DNA from: Phytophthora sp. 'mugwort' | Taxonomy: Eukaryota > Oomycota > Peronosporomycetes > Peronosporales > Peronosporaceae | Length of the DNA: 64,000 nt | Reading direction: 5' to 3' | Assembly (NCBI GenBank): GCA_033558025.1 | Contig: JAUCEF010000008.1 | Coordinates: 1,054,001 to 1,118,000 of the forward strand | Shown here: positions 30,129 through 42,540 of the stretch, one piece after another | How positions within the stretch are numbered: position 1 is the first letter of the stretch | Layout: every line of letters starts with the position of its first letter | Made by a program: the position numbers and the translations under genes | The notes under the pieces: generated by a model | Databases searched by the model: none | What the model was told of the DNA's origin: nothing | What the model saw: the letters and a program-made list of their open reading frames with translations, nothing else

Positions 30129-30401
30129 AGGGTATCGCCGGTGGAAATACGGAAAAGTACATCTACTTGAACAACCGACTCAACTTCGAGAAGGAAGAAG
30201 CCGAGAAAAAATGAGAGCATGAAGACAGGATGGAGAAGCGGCGCGGAGATACTGAGCGTGCTGTGAAGATCGTATGATATCCGCCGAGCAATCATGAGAG
30301 ACGTCCATGCTGCAGCTGCTCCAGGTGGCCCTCCAGCGTAGCAACAACAACAGCGAGGAAATGTAAACGAGAACCTGATCACCGTAGCACTAACAGCATT
30401 C

Positions 30402-30806
30402 TGTTACGCTAAGTGCAGCGGGGCTGCGTAGCGTAGTGCGTCAGAGGAAGACGTATGACTCCCCGAGTCTTAGCTGTGATTATCCTAACCCCTACGGTCT
30501 CCGCAGAGGCTTAGATCACTTAGTTATGCCACTAGAGACTCAAAGAGCTAGTCTTCCTAAACCTAGGGCAATACTCTCTTTGATGCTAATACGGAACTGC
30601 TATTGATTTGCTTATCTGCGGCAAAGCCGCCTGTGGTGTAAATGTATGACTCTAACTATCTACCATAGTTTAACCTAGCCAAATGCATATTGGCCCTGTG
30701 GCCACGTACTGAAATCCCGTTAATCAAATTGGTACCAAGTACCACTTACTACAAGGTGACACGTAGCACGGCGACACTCGTGTTACCTTCGTGTAACCCC
30801 GTTACA
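30402..30806. repeat. Possible solo LTR
   Basis: A 405-bp stretch begins TGTTACGCTAAG and ends GTGTAACCCCGTTACA, giving TG...CA ends with imperfect inverted TGTTACG/CGTTACA, a pattern seen in oomycete LTRs. No ORF is inside and no 5-bp target duplication is visible (GCATTC to the left, CTAAG to the right). Without a second copy this is only a candidate. Confidence 0.25.
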
Positions 30807-31566
30807 CTAAGCCTAGATATGAATCTATCGACGGCGACTTTAGGCCAAAGAACATTGAGGTTTGGTTCCCAGCTAGCTGCATACACGTATGCACATATGT
30901 TGACAGCACAGCTACCCGAAACAGCTTGCCGACTGCCGCCTGGCGACTTAGCAGCTTTTTGTCCCAGCTCAAAAATGATCACTGAGTCTTGCCCCTACCG
31001 AAGCCCACTCCACGGTCTCCCGAACGCTGCTCATCCTCGCATTGAACACAGCCTTAGCAGCGCTGCCACTGGTGTCAGGAACGGACGGCACACAAAAAAG
31101 TCGCTGCTGTCATAGGTAGTCAGCAGAAGCCCGGCAGTTACCTCGACAGCTTGCTCCGTGGACATCTTTGGGGCGACGAAGACCATGCGCAGCTCGGGCG
31201 AGGGATATATAGACTGAGACTCTAGGGTGTTCTCGTGCGAGTGACTTTTGTGGAACGAAACAGACTGTTGAGCTTCACTACCACTTGTGTGATTCGAAAG
31301 TTGATTTCACGATAAGATTTGAGAAGCTCTGGCCACGGTACTGTTTTCCCTGAAACTGAAGCTGAAATACTGCTCAAACCGGGTTGCGAAAGTTCTCTAA
31401 TTGACCGATTGGGGATTCTCGTTTGAAACCCACCCCTTGCCCATCTGCTTTCCTTTTCTGATCTGCTGAGTAAGCCGTATCTGTACAAGGTATAACGTAT
31501 ACGAGACGTATACAGGCGCTACACAACCACAACCCCCAGCAAACGCGTGGTTCCAGCGGGAGGAAT
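30807..31566. other. Non-coding, no gene seen
   Basis: Overlapping short frames exist on both strands without motifs. I see nothing supported here. Confidence 0.4.
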
Positions 31567-32510
31567 ATGATGCGATTCCGGACGGGCTGCACGCAGAAGT
31601 GCCCCCTCCCTGCCGATCGGAACGACAGCAGCGAGGAAGAGGTATCAGACGTGTCCGAGTGCTCGTCGCCTGATGTGTGGGTGCCATCACCGAGCCCCAG
31701 TGATGCTGAGTCCACGGAGACAACAAGCAGCGCCAGTGGTTTAGGCAAGGAACGGATTACGGTCGCTCCACCGCCTCGAGAGATCTAGTTTTCATCGTGG
31801 GAGATCTTCGAGGCCTATCTGGCCGTGCATCAAGCGCAGTCGTTCCAGGTAATTCTTCGTTTATGTCCCTTGCATTTCTGAGCTATTCTAACAGTCCTAT
31901 ATGTTCGGTAGGTCTTCGGTGCTAGGACAAATACTACTGCGGCAGAGCGTAACGGAATTATCGATCGCACAAAGTCGAAGGCAGCCAAAATTCCGGGAGA
32001 GTGGGAGCAGTACGCCAGGACGTTCGTCTGCATTCACTATGGGAAGTTCAAGTCCGAGGCAAGCACTAAACATCCGCAGCAGGAGAACGAGATAATGGTT
32101 GCAAGACGCAGGTACAAACCTTCGTATGTACTGTCGTTGTCGAGGATATTCGGGCTCACTTGAGCTCAGTCGGGCTCAGTCGGGTTCAGCCGGGCTCATT
32201 CGGGCTCGGTCGGCTTTGTTTTGATCCGCGATCATTCGGGTAGTGTTCTGGTGTCGTTCTAATATCGACTGTTTTACGAAATGTGGTGCTTTGTTTCTAG
32301 ATTAATACGTGTGTGCAAGTTGTTGACAAAACCACCATGACCTTTGCCATCAAGATAACCAGGTGTCGTCTCGAGCACAACCACAGCCTCTCGGAACGTG
32401 TTTACAAGAATTACCACTCAAATCGGATTTCGCTGGATGAGATCACGCTACAAGCCGTTGACGAGCTCCGAAAAGCTGGTGCCGAGAAAACGAACATTCT
32501 GAAGTATATC
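31567..32510 (+). pseudogene. FAR1-like / MULE DNA-binding N-terminal relic
   Basis: Read in pieces. An acidic Ser-rich head (31567-31785) stops at a TAG. After it come WEIFEAYLAVHQAQSFQ, then, after an intron-like gap (GTAATT...GGTAG, about 31851-31910), VFGARTNTTAAERN and RTFVCIHYGKFKSEAS. After a second intron-like gap ending TTTCTAG at 32300 comes IKITRCRLEHNHSLSERVY plus YHSNRISLDEITL. The alternating Cys/His layout with a final HxH in a basic setting is the WRKY-GCM1/FAR1-type DNA-binding domain carried by oomycete MULE transposases and their domesticated relatives. The second intron phase does not fit cleanly, and with the stop this looks dead. Confidence 0.5.
32150..32214. repeat. 10-bp tandem repeat
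   Basis: About six and a half copies of a 10-bp unit with consensus TCGGGCTCAG, each differing by 0-4 bases. The array lies inside the second intron-like gap of the FAR1-like relic. Confidence 0.7.
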
Positions 32511-34336
32511 AATGCCATAACCGCCCCAGGCAAAGCCCTGATGTCGCCGGGACGTTTAGCCGTTGTAACGCCTTCCTGGCTTGGACAATGGGTATGTTGC
32601 CTGAGCGTGAAACGCCCCAGCTCTCGCTTGACACAATGTACTCGACCATGCACTGGTCCAGCAGGAGCTGAAATCTTTGCCAAGCTCTTTGCCCCCTCCG
32701 ACCGTGAAGCTTCGCAGCTTGCCTCCGGCTTCAGAACCTGGCCAATCGCCTGTTTGGATGGTCTCTTCGCGGGCGAGAGATCTCCCTCGAGCAGTTCTTG
32801 GTATGAACCGGTCGGCACCTCGCCGGGGGGGCAGGTCTGCAGCGATCCCAGCTTCATCAGGCGGGCGCGCTTCCGGAACGGACGCAGGGGGATTGGCGCC
32901 ATGGGGACTTCTGTGTGTGTTGGATCAAAGTGAATAACGCAGTATGACGCGGCAAATGTGTTTGCCATTACCAATGCGCAAACTTTGAGTATCTTCTAAG
33001 TGGCTCGGGTAAAAATCAATGGTTGGCGGAATCTTACGGGGGCGTTAGTGGTTAGTGGCTTGTTGTTCTAGCGGTATCAATACTGACTAAATCAGTACCT
33101 TTTGTCGAAATGCGGTACGGCCATGCTTTCTTGAAGCGTGTAAAGGTTTCGGCCATTCCTTCAGCAAGCACATTACTGTGGTACTATTTATGTAGTAATG
33201 CAGGATACAGAAATCGAGTTACTGTTACTGCGGTAGCTCAAGTTGCAGTAGTAGCGAATACTGGCAGTGTTTGAGAAAATGTACCAGCACTTCAGATCCC
33301 GGGGCCAAGTAAGAGACCACTACTGTACCACAAAAAAACACAACTTTTGTTCCTCGCCGACAGCGATCTCGATCCTGCCGAATCCGACAGATTCAACGGT
33401 TCGCTACATGTGATTACTCGGCCAGCCGATATAGCAACACTACGGCGCTTTTTAGACCATGAACGCGGCAAATTACAACCGAGGAATAATTTTGTTTCGT
33501 ATCAACAAATTTCTACTCGCTTTGGTATTAACTTCGATACCGCATAAATAGTCTCCGCGGTCCCCGGTCGTGTCTTAAGACATGTCTGGCGATAAATAAC
33601 TGCAAGGCAAACAGCTCGTTGCGCAAGAGGGCCGTTGCCGATTTTATTCCATCTGCGCTGGCCCAGCGCCATCGCCGCACGTACAATATGTATAGACGTA
33701 TGGTGATAATAGCATTGACTCCTGTGGTTGAATCTATCGCAATACCACCGCTGTGCCGCCCAAACGCGTTCTATTCTGAAGAAGCGCGCACTAATTCCAC
33801 CAGCCAGCTCGAGGCTACAGCTGCGGAGGTAGCGACACAGATTCTGGGCTGCAAACTCGCGCAGGCCAGCACTGGGGGCCAAGTAGGCTGCTGTACTCAC
33901 ACACTAACATTGAGCTGGGGGTGAAACGGTGAATTATGACGGATGGAGACGTGATAGCATAAGCATGGCGGTGCAACTGCAGTGCCAGAAAAAAACTTCA
34001 GTGGAGAAAAACGTATTTATTGTGCTCTTCAAAGCTTTTAGCGAATCAGGCTGGGAAAAGCATTATTAAAAATGCGTCTAGGTGGAGAGGCATCGTGCTA
34101 ATGTATGTGTATTCAATTGACATAGCTACCGTATCTAGCGTTTTAGGATTGTTGAATGTAGTCTTAGCCGGTGGTAAAAGCTATTCCGCACTACATGAAA
34201 TGTCTTGAAGGACGAACCTCGAGCGAATACGACAAGGTGGTCAACCATTTTTCTGCGTTCCGGGATATGAAGAGGCACACCCACGCTTCTACTTCGAAAA
34301 AAAACTCCGCGGTGAACTTTGTGCTCGCTGCGGGGA
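32511..34336. other. Decayed sequence, no supported gene
   Basis: Frames at 32411-32974 (both strands), 33347-33547 and 33502-33924 show no recognisable domain. They may be remains of the FAR1/MULE element and of other repeats. Confidence 0.35.
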
Positions 34337-34860
34337 TTATATTTGTGCGTCAGACGCTACGATATGTCGTGCCTTGAGCTTTGATCTCAAGCTTACTAGG
34401 AAGATTTTAACTAAGCGCGCACGGAATATTCCGCGCGAGAGGAGGGAGTACATCGCTCGACTAGCTCCGTACCTGGCTAGATCGACTTCGTGGGAAATGA
34501 AAAATCCTTCCTCAATAGGATTGAGGTCCGGTGAGTGCGGGGAAGGAAAAAAAAGTAGCAGTGCTCCTGACCCTTGGACCATCTCTTGTAACTCCGTGTA
34601 CATATGAAACTCCGCGATATTTATGACAACTATCGAGCGCGGAGATGGTCATGAGTTGAGAATTGGCAGGATAGTGGTTTCGTGAAATCCGGGCCGCGTG
34701 AAGGTCTCTTCTACGTTTAGCCACAAGAAAAAAGCGTTGATATCAAATGCAGCAAGAATCTACCCCGCTTGCCACGGCTAAATGGGACCGTGTCGTGAGC
34801 CGGTGTGCGGCTGGTCGCCAGCCAAAGCAATGAAGGATATACCTTAACAAAGCGTTAAAT
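34337..34860 (-). pseudogene. Tc1/IS630-type DDE transposase C-terminal relic
   Basis: Reading the minus strand downward from 34860, pieces of a DDE transposase appear in several frames: HDTVPFSRGKRGRFLL, then PRSIVVINIAEFHMYTELQE, then FPSPHSPDLNPIEEGF. The last is the signature around the catalytic Glu. In the middle segment the family has IVV(I/L/M)DNA, with the second catalytic Asp at the D; here it reads IVVINIA, so that residue is Asn. Frameshifts and stops break it. The N-terminal DNA-binding part is not recognisable. Confidence 0.6.
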
Positions 34861-35050
34861 TGTTTTAAAAAAGTGTCATCACCACAATAGCATGAGAATA
34901 ATCATTGCGTCTATTGAAGTTTCACGCCAATATGAAATTTCGCGAGAAAAGACGCAGTGTCTATTACCATGTATTAATGCTTAAGCCAAATAGAAGAAGT
35001 AGGAGAGAATCTGTATCGACACTGCCGTTACAGTAATAGCAAGCTCTCGA

Positions 35051-35620
35051 TTAAAGAAGTATAGCATCGATACCTCTGCTCTTCCCTGATCTACGAATCT
35101 TAGTCTTCAGCGTGGTCTGTATCCAACACATTTTCTGCTGGAGCTTAGGTGCCGACCTCTGTCGGCTCACGGAATATGGAAGACGCAAGCTGTAACTGGG
35201 GAGACAAAGTACGGTGCGAAGGTCAGCGACATTTACTTGCATCGCGACTGGAACGTCGTGGACCTTAATCCTCACGATTATAACTGCATTGGCCTTAATT
35301 TGTCCACCTTGTATTGAGTCGTTGGTAGCTGCTTGTTGCGCATCAAAATGCTATACAGGCGAACGTCGTATTATCAAAACCGTCGCTGCGACATCTTCTG
35401 ACAGTCTTGCCTGCGTGGATGCCATATACGTACGCATTGCATTTCCTTCAACGCCACCTGGCGCGCGAAGTATCTCGGCACTACTCGGCATCTGCTCTTG
35501 AATGCGTGCAGCCGTCGCTATGCGCAGTGCCGTCGTCTGCTCAGTGGGCTTGTTACGTAGACGTATAGCTCGAGGACAGATTCTGCATGTCCGTTCTGGC
35601 GACGGCTTGCCTTTTGCCAT
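35051..35620 (-). pseudogene. Unassigned ORF interrupted by one stop
   Basis: A single minus-strand frame of about 190 codons begins at ATG 35620 and is interrupted by one TAG near 35348. The first half has a short Cys motif (CRICPRAIR) and Ala/Thr/Arg-rich helices. The second half has VHDVPVAMQVNVADLRTVL and Lys/Arg-rich ends. The steady frame across 570 bp suggests a former coding sequence, perhaps part of a transposon, but I do not recognise the family. Confidence 0.35.
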
Positions 35621-36142
35621 ACGGTATCGAGCTGAAGTTGCATTGACTGGTTGTCGTTGCTGAGCACCAGAGCTGATAGCCGTTGTTCGTCGGCTTCAGG
35701 TAAAATTCGAAGTCAGTGTTCAGCTGCGCAGGTAACTACTCTCAAAGAACTCCTACATCGTAGCTCGCAATACGCGGCACATTTATGTTTTAGGTAAAAC
35801 AAACGGAGGAGAAGGCGACATTTTCTTACGGCATGAGGCGCAATGCTGGCCGTTCTTGATGAACAACCGGCACATTAAATGATCAGGGAAGGAAATTGCT
35901 TCCTCAGCGTTATTCCATAAGTGAGCTTGTACGTCGTTACCCAAGAGCGCAACTCCGGTTGTTCCTTCATCTTTGTCGCCACCGCTACTGCTTCCCCCAA
36001 TTCATCTCCGTCGCGAAGGCCAGTAGCCGCGCTTTTTCGGTGAGCTCTGGTTAAGGCCCAATCATCACAATACGACGATTAGGACTTGACACCATTTACA
36101 GCTTGCTGCCCAACCCATACTTCAAAACCACCAGCAAAGAGA

Positions 36143-36206
36143 TGCTCACAGGAGGAATTGAACCTCCATCGTCCACAGGCGATTTTTTTCACTAAGCTAC
36201 GCGAGT
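36143..36206 (-). tRNA. Degenerate tRNA-like sequence (His GTG-like)
   Basis: On the minus strand the 3' half is convincing: a 5-bp T-stem GGAGG/CCTCC with TTCAATT loop, followed by TGTGAGC and A. Upstream, ACTCGCG can pair with that acceptor strand with two wobbles and one mismatch. TAGCTTAGTG resembles a D-arm, and CTGTGGA looks like an anticodon loop with GTG (His). The D-stem and anticodon stem do not close properly and there is no variable loop. It is more likely a decayed organellar-type or SINE-like tRNA copy than a working gene. Confidence 0.3.
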
Positions 36207-39200
36207 GTTCATATCGGTGTCTTGTTGGCTCGTGCGACAGTCTCCCTGGATGTGCTGTAGTTCTTGCTTGCTCCTTGGGCTTCTTGATTATGAATGTGTT
36301 ACCTGTACCACTAATCAAGTGCCGATCCCAGATTAAATCAAATGTCCCTTATTCGTCGAGGGCTAATTTAGCTTTTACGAGACCCTCCACGCCAGATTAG
36401 AATGCCGAATTTCGCAACACAAGTCCGACCCGGCAAAAAGACTGCAAGGGACAATAATTCCTAGAAACTGCTCGCTCATATGCGCATAATCGCCCATTTA
36501 ACCGCATAATCGGTTAAATGGCCTGGGAGACCAAACCAGTGAGATGATGGATTACGCTCTCCACGAGTACCTAAAGGCAGTGGTCCGACAATACACTGAA
36601 CTATTGTACGGGGTGAGCGAAAGCCCGTAATAATGGCGGCAATGCATTGACTAACGCAATGACCAGCACTAGTACACTGACGCCAGTACGACTCGACCAG
36701 GAGCAAAAAAACGCTACCTGCTCCACGCCGTCAAGGGCGGATGCATTTCACAAGTCACGGCTGGCCCGCGGAAACGCCAACAATCCATAGTTGGCAGGAA
36801 TCATGCACGCACGTTGGGTGTCAGATTGAGTGGGAGTAGACGCGCCCGCGCCCCGTCGTGTTGGAGATAGGAGAAGCCAACTTCGCCAGCTGATCGGATC
36901 CGGGGATGTAAGGGGATCCGGAGAGAAGTCTCTCGCCAAAATAATGTCTGCACTTCGAAGACGAGAAGTCGAGAACAGCTAGAGAGCGTGCAGCTCTGCA
37001 GCCTCTGAGTCTCAAAATATGGCAGGCATTTGTTGAGTTATTGTGTTGTCTTCTCTCTGTCGAATCCAAACGTGACTAACTGGTCGGGGCGGGATGCATG
37101 GGTACGTATTCCTAAGCATGCCGTCCCTCCATCGAGGCAACCACCGTCCCCTAAGATGATAATCCGCCTTCTTTTAGGCGCAGCAGCTACTTCGGCGCCT
37201 ACGACATCCGTCCAAATCACGAGCTAGCCGCAAGCGCATCTCCCAAGAAGTAGCAGGGAAACCTCGTCCCACTTGGTAGCCCTGACGAATACCCTGTCGA
37301 CACTCAAACTGGAGCGGGCCCGGCACGTCGGCTAGATACCAGGGAGCTGGACGCAGCTCGCTGTATTGATGACGAGGCCCCGGCACTCCACGACTTCGTG
37401 CCACCTCGGAGGATCTCGCTCGTGTAGATGTCCAACGACCTCGCCTTCCTCTTGCATCAACGAGTACCTCGAGCCGATGCACCGTGCCGGCATCGGATGC
37501 GGTAAGCTCGTCACCGTTAAAAACTTCACCATTGCGCTTTCAAACGCAGGTGACCGCAGGAGTGTGCGCAGGTGACTGGTGATGACCGAATAATTGTCGA
37601 TCACAGTCGAACAAAACGTCCGCCACGCTAGACAAGAAGTAGAAGATATATTCTCGTATTAGCGCGTCTTTCATATACCATCCAGCTTCTTGATGTGGTT
37701 TAGAATCCCGAGAAGCCTCTTGTGCAGCCCACCAATAGGTATGTAATTCTCAACAGCCTCTTGCGTAATAGCATCACACAGCGACGTCGCATCTCAAACG
37801 TCGAGGATCAACGAGTGGTATTCGGTTTGACATGATTGTTTTGCCAACTACGCAGGGTTGTTGTAGTGTCGAAGCTGAACCGCGAGGCCGTTGACGGCTA
37901 CCTGATCAGATTCGTACAGAGCCAAAGACCGATTTGCCGCCAATCTGTTCGGTAGCTCAAGCATCGCAGCGATGTTTTCTGATGCTGCGCACTAGGAATG
38001 TGACCATCGAAATGCATGTTTGTACAAAGCCAGTACGCACTCGAACGGCGAAAGGTGAACTGCGGCGTCTAGGCTCCGTTCTTATAGCGGAGAAAGCTAC
38101 AAACGGCACTTACTACCAACGTTGCATGCGTAGACAGTGACGAAATTGAGGTGTGCTATAGGTCTTGATTGGTGGAGATCAAGTGAGTCATCAGGTTGCT
38201 GTAACTCGGGCCAGGTTGTTGCTTACAAGAAACACAATACAGCTGATACCGGAAGACGCCACGGTCCTTGTTCTCAACGAGAACGCGCTGCTTTCACCCG
38301 TCGTCGTCATCTTGTGAACTTGTGGAGTGATGAGACGATTGTAACACTGTAACGCAAATTTGGTGTTGTCTGTGCATTATCCGCTGCTGCCCGGACATTG
38401 TAGTGATTGGTGCTTGCTAAATCGGGGCCGAAATTCTTCAAAACGGTATTATACTGGTATTATTGGGACAACATAAAACACTGTTGAGTTTGTGCATATC
38501 CAATTCTTCTATGTCCTTATTAGTTTTATGTAGACAACAAAAAACCCAATTAACCAATCAGAATGTACCGGTCTGTTATAACTGCCATTCGCCACAATAA
38601 CACATAAAACGCGTTTCAAAAAGACAAATTGCGACTTGTTTTGTTCGTTTTGTTTTTTTAGGGTCGTCAAGATTTTGCGTGCGCATTATATTTAGTTATT
38701 CTGACAACACCAGCTAAAATGACTATATAGGTGAGGAAAACCTACTTGCATTAAATGTTTTTGACACCAATATCAAGTTATCTTCTTCTACGGTCACTAT
38801 AGTCGGTTCAGAAATATACGTTTGGCTTCGCTAGAGGAATAGCGTTCATTTGGTGTGTGTTTTATATAAAATCGTCGACGGCCAACGAATTTATTCAAAC
38901 ATGATGAAGCGGCTATAGTAAGGTGGACCAGTAATCAATAAGGATTAGGGCAATACAGTAATAAACGGATCGATATAATTCCCGAGGCCTGCCTGAAGGT
39001 AATAGTCGAAGAAATGGCGAAGAAATCGAAAAAGAGGAGCATCGTGGAGACTCGCAATCGCTGAAAAAAACAGAGATTAGAACAATGATAGCCAGCCTCG
39101 CATGGAGCTCACCGCAACATAAATCTTGCTTGAAGCTGCGAAAACTCCATTCACGAAGCTGCACCAATGAGATTTGGCGAAGCGATCGCAACTATTGGTG

Positions 39201-39599
39201 GGCGAAAACATTGTGGGCAAAGGAGCGTGCCAAGAAGTTCAAGACGGTAAGAATCCGCATCATTTATATTTATTGTCGCGGTGTTCATGAGGAAAGCGCC
39301 AGTATCCAAGCTATGATGAAGTCGCAAAATCAGATATTTTCGCTTTAATTAACGTATCTAGCTGCGATTTTCGACTGCCACCTCCAGTCTTGTTGTTTGA
39401 CCTGGAATATTTAATGGTCGACATGCTAACTCATAACGCTGCTACAGACGTTAAATATACTGAAGGGTGTCCGATTCATCGAGGTTACGCCTCAAGATAC
39501 CACTTTGAGCGTCTGCAATTCTGAAATGGTAAGCACCTGGTCATAGGCCATTCTTAATACAGTGGTTGTTGTGTAGAGAGCACATGCAGAAGTAAGCGA
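36207..39599. other. Long stretch without supported gene
   Basis: Scattered frames of 60-110 codons (for example 37038-37604 minus, 38913-39191 minus, 39085-39348 plus) have no recognisable motif. 38350-39000 is markedly AT-rich. This may be old transposon remains; I see no RNA gene. Confidence 0.4.
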
Positions 39600-40400
39600 A
39601 ACCAAAGTTAGCCTACACGATCTCCCAAATCCACGCGTCGCCAGTGTTTGCTGTCCATCGCCCATGGACGGACATCCAATGGGAACCGCGTTCCAGCACC
39701 ACCGCTGATCCATGCGGAGCCATCCCATTTAATGTTTTCACTCACGGCGACTACGGCTCGATAAGCCCGCTCGCCTCGCACATCGGCGTGACGGCTTGGT
39801 ATGTAGGCCAACTGATTCTTGGTTCGACCTTTGACCGTTCCGCGCTCGGCGTTCTCCGTGATAAATTGGTGGCGAATATCTACAAGTTCCGACCGGTCGT
39901 ACTATCCAGCGCAATCGAGTCCTGGCTGTCCTCCCAGAATTGGCTTAAAGTACTGTTGCTCCGTTCCCTTGTCTGCCATCATCGCACGCGTCCATAACAC
40001 TTATTGAACATTCAGGCCCAAAGCCATGTACTCGGCTTTCGCATAGCTGAGTGCACCGCTCGTTGGACTTGGACTTGAATACTACCTGGGGGGGGAGGGA
40101 CCCGATCAACACCACGACGACCGAGGCGGAAGGCCTACCATCAGGGTTGGTACCCCAACCAGTGTCCGTGTACACCTCCGCCGGGATATCGATCGGTCTA
40201 CATTCGTGCATGATACCGAGATGGCTGGCCGTATTCACGCAGCGTAAGCCACGAATAGCAGCTCGCCAGTGCTGGGCGCTTGGGTTCCTGAGAAAGCTCG
40301 ATAGCTGCGTCTCCACGAATACAAATGCCCAGTTTGGTGCATACCATGATGTAGAGCAAACACTCACTGAGGAAAAGGTACGGTCGTGACTTCATCTCAG
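39600..40400 (-). pseudogene. Copia retrotransposon fragment: RT end and RNase H
   Basis: Minus-strand frames read through the last part of a Ty1/Copia polyprotein. Seen are CLLYIMVCTKLGI (normally YxxxxTRPDI), LSSFLRNPSAQHWRAAIRGLRCV, then EVYTDTGWGTNPDGRPSAS, the start of RNase H with its catalytic Asp, then KSKSNERC. After frameshifts come HQFITENAERGTVKG and LAYIPSRHAD, the end of RNase H. At least three frameshifts occur. No LTR is recognised beside it. Confidence 0.65.
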
Positions 40401-40449
40401 TTCGCGATTTCTCACCGTTCCGATCTTCTAGAGTCCGAAGACTCGATGC

Positions 40450-40905
40450 TGGCATTGCATTGAGGTGATATTTGAGTGCGGCACAAAACTGAGTGTGGCA
40501 GGTCGGGGAACGGTACATTTAGCATGGCTGAACCGGAACCAGACCAAGATGATAGATGTTCTACATTATCCGGGTCTCGACGGACGGCTGCTGTCGGTAT
40601 ATTGCAGCGAAATAAATCTGTGGCAGGAAGGCCATCATTATGGAACAGCTCTAGCCTCCTCATCGTTTAGAACCAACTATATATTTATTCTGCTTCAAGG
40701 GTATTCCTCTGACAGTGAAGCCGGAATAGTCGAGTTCCACTTATTTGGTACTTGCAGCCATTTGCCCTTCGGAAGCCACTCGTTCGGCATGCTCTCGCGA
40801 TTCCATGCTTCAAGAACGATGTCAGTGACGCAGCTTCTTTATCCACCGGAGAAGAGCACGATAAGATGAACCCACTGGCGAAGACTTCTTCGGGGAGTGT
40901 GATAG
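40450..40905 (+). pseudogene. Copia fragment in opposite orientation (protease side)
   Basis: The plus-strand frame from about 40465 carries LSVAGRGTVHLAWLNRN and VLHYPGLDGRLLSV. In Copia elements this segment lies just after the protease active site and before the integrase zinc finger. It is head-to-head with the RNase H fragment on the other strand, so the two cannot be parts of one colinear copy without an inversion. The remainder to about 40905 has no clear motif. Confidence 0.5.
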
Positions 40906-41162
40906 TGCTGGCGATGCGAGCCAATGGATACGAGAGCGTGCAGCAGGAGTCATTCATACCTGATGTCGAGTTTGAGACTGAAGCCATAAAGGATCTCAAG
41001 ATTCTCGTCCGCGCTGCTTCAATGGGAAAGTCGGGCAGGTCGTGAGGGGTGGCAGCGAGAACTATTTCAGACATCGTGCACAAAAGTCTATAATTAAGCA
41101 CCCTGAGACTAGATTTTGTGGCGATTTTGCTTCCCATATTACGTTCAAAGGGTGAGAGGGAC

Positions 41163-41165
41163 TAA
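41163..41165. repeat. Harbinger target-site duplication, left (TAA)
   Basis: TAA directly precedes the left inverted end GAGGCGGGTCGCA. The same TAA follows the right inverted end at 47738-47740. PIF/Harbinger elements duplicate a 3-bp TWA target. Confidence 0.75.
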
Positions 41166-41273
41166 GAGGCGGGTCGCACCGCATTTTTGAATGCAATTTT
41201 AGAGTGAGCAACAGCACCACTTTTCGTAAAAAAGACGTGGCCGGTCAAAGCTCGTTGCACAGAGAAACGAGTC

Positions 41274-42540
41274 GTGCTCCCGGTTCAGTTGCCAAGATTT
41301 GGCATCGCCCCAAATGCCGAGGCAGTCTGCACCGAGCCGCAGACTCAGGATGTGACGCCACCTGTGCGCTCCGCGTCCCATGTGCAAGAACACCAAGTGT
41401 CGCTGCCTTCCCTCGCAGAGCAAATCTCGCCTGGTACAGAGAATGCCGCGCATGCAGCACCAAGCGTCGTGAAGCCCAGCATCAGGCCCAGGTCGTCGTG
41501 TCGTTTGAGGGGCAAGATCAGCAGGTCTCAGCGCCTCTCCCTCAGCACAAGTTTCGGTGGTGTCGTTCGGACTACAGGGCAGCAGCATCATGACGTGGCC
41601 GTTGAACTAGGACTCGACCGGAAGGGAAGCGCCCACGTCGCACTACCTGGCGCAGAGCTCGCCGCTCGACCAGAGCCTGTCACAGCAGTATCTACTCGCA
41701 GCGCAGAGTGGAGCGCCGTTGCAGCACCAAGTCATGCCCCCCCCCCAGTGCAATGAGGGGAGTGTCACAAGTGGCCATGGTGCAGCAACCTGGATCTTCG
41801 GCATCTGAGCCGCCAACAACGGCCTTCTCGACGCCGTCGACTGAGTCAATGAAGGCAGCGTCAGCATCAACGGACAATAATGATCGGGTGCCGCGCATGG
41901 ACTGGAACGACGAGCTCGTCGAGTCGTTACTGTAGTTGCGCATGCAGAAGTACAGTAGCTACTTCAAAGGGTCGAAAAGCAAAGCACAGCTTGCGGCAGG
42001 TTGGAACCACCTGGTGCGTCCAAGAGCGAGAACTACCAACGTTGCAAGATTGACCAGCTGAAGAATAAGTTCCAATTCCCTCAAAACAACCTTCAACAGC
42101 GTCAAGGCCAACGAGCCGCAAACAGGAAATTCGACCGAAAATCCTATTGTCTATCCGAGCAACTGGCCAACGTCGATCCAGTACTTCGGTGACCTGTCGG
42201 GAATGGGGAATCGCGACTTCGGTCAAACGGGTGCGTCGTCTGAAGCACACATGAAGATGGAGCTGTGACGCCGGGAGCTGCCAACAAGCGCGCAGGCCGA
42301 AAGCGCAAACTTGATCTAGCAGATGCCGTTGCTATGATGGTGGAGTCGATCAGCAAACGGATGGAACGTTCCAAAGAGCGTGGGGCAACAGCTTGCTGGA
42401 AAATTACCATGGTTGAGAACAAAATGTCTTCCCTTCAAGCAATCATCAATCAAGAACAAACGCTGCGTGTGCTTCAAACATCCATTGACAGCTCGCGAGA
42501 AGCTAGTAATGCTATACTAGCTTTCTTTAATCTACGGTAG
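41274..42540 (+). pseudogene. Harbinger SANT/Myb-like accessory protein, broken
   Basis: Plus-strand pieces: a Pro/Ser/Gln-rich N-terminal region (41274-41756, ending in a C10 run), then RMDWNDELVESLL followed after a stop by LRMQKYSSYFKGSKSKAQLAAGW (about 41880-42010), a SANT/MADF-like trihelix with its Trp residues. Further on are YPSNWPTSIQYFGDLSGMGN (about 42150-42215), then a Lys/Arg nuclear-signal-like KRAGRKRKLDLADA and a helical tail to 42540. In PIF/Harbinger elements this protein binds the ends and brings the transposase to the nucleus. At least three frame breaks. Confidence 0.6.
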
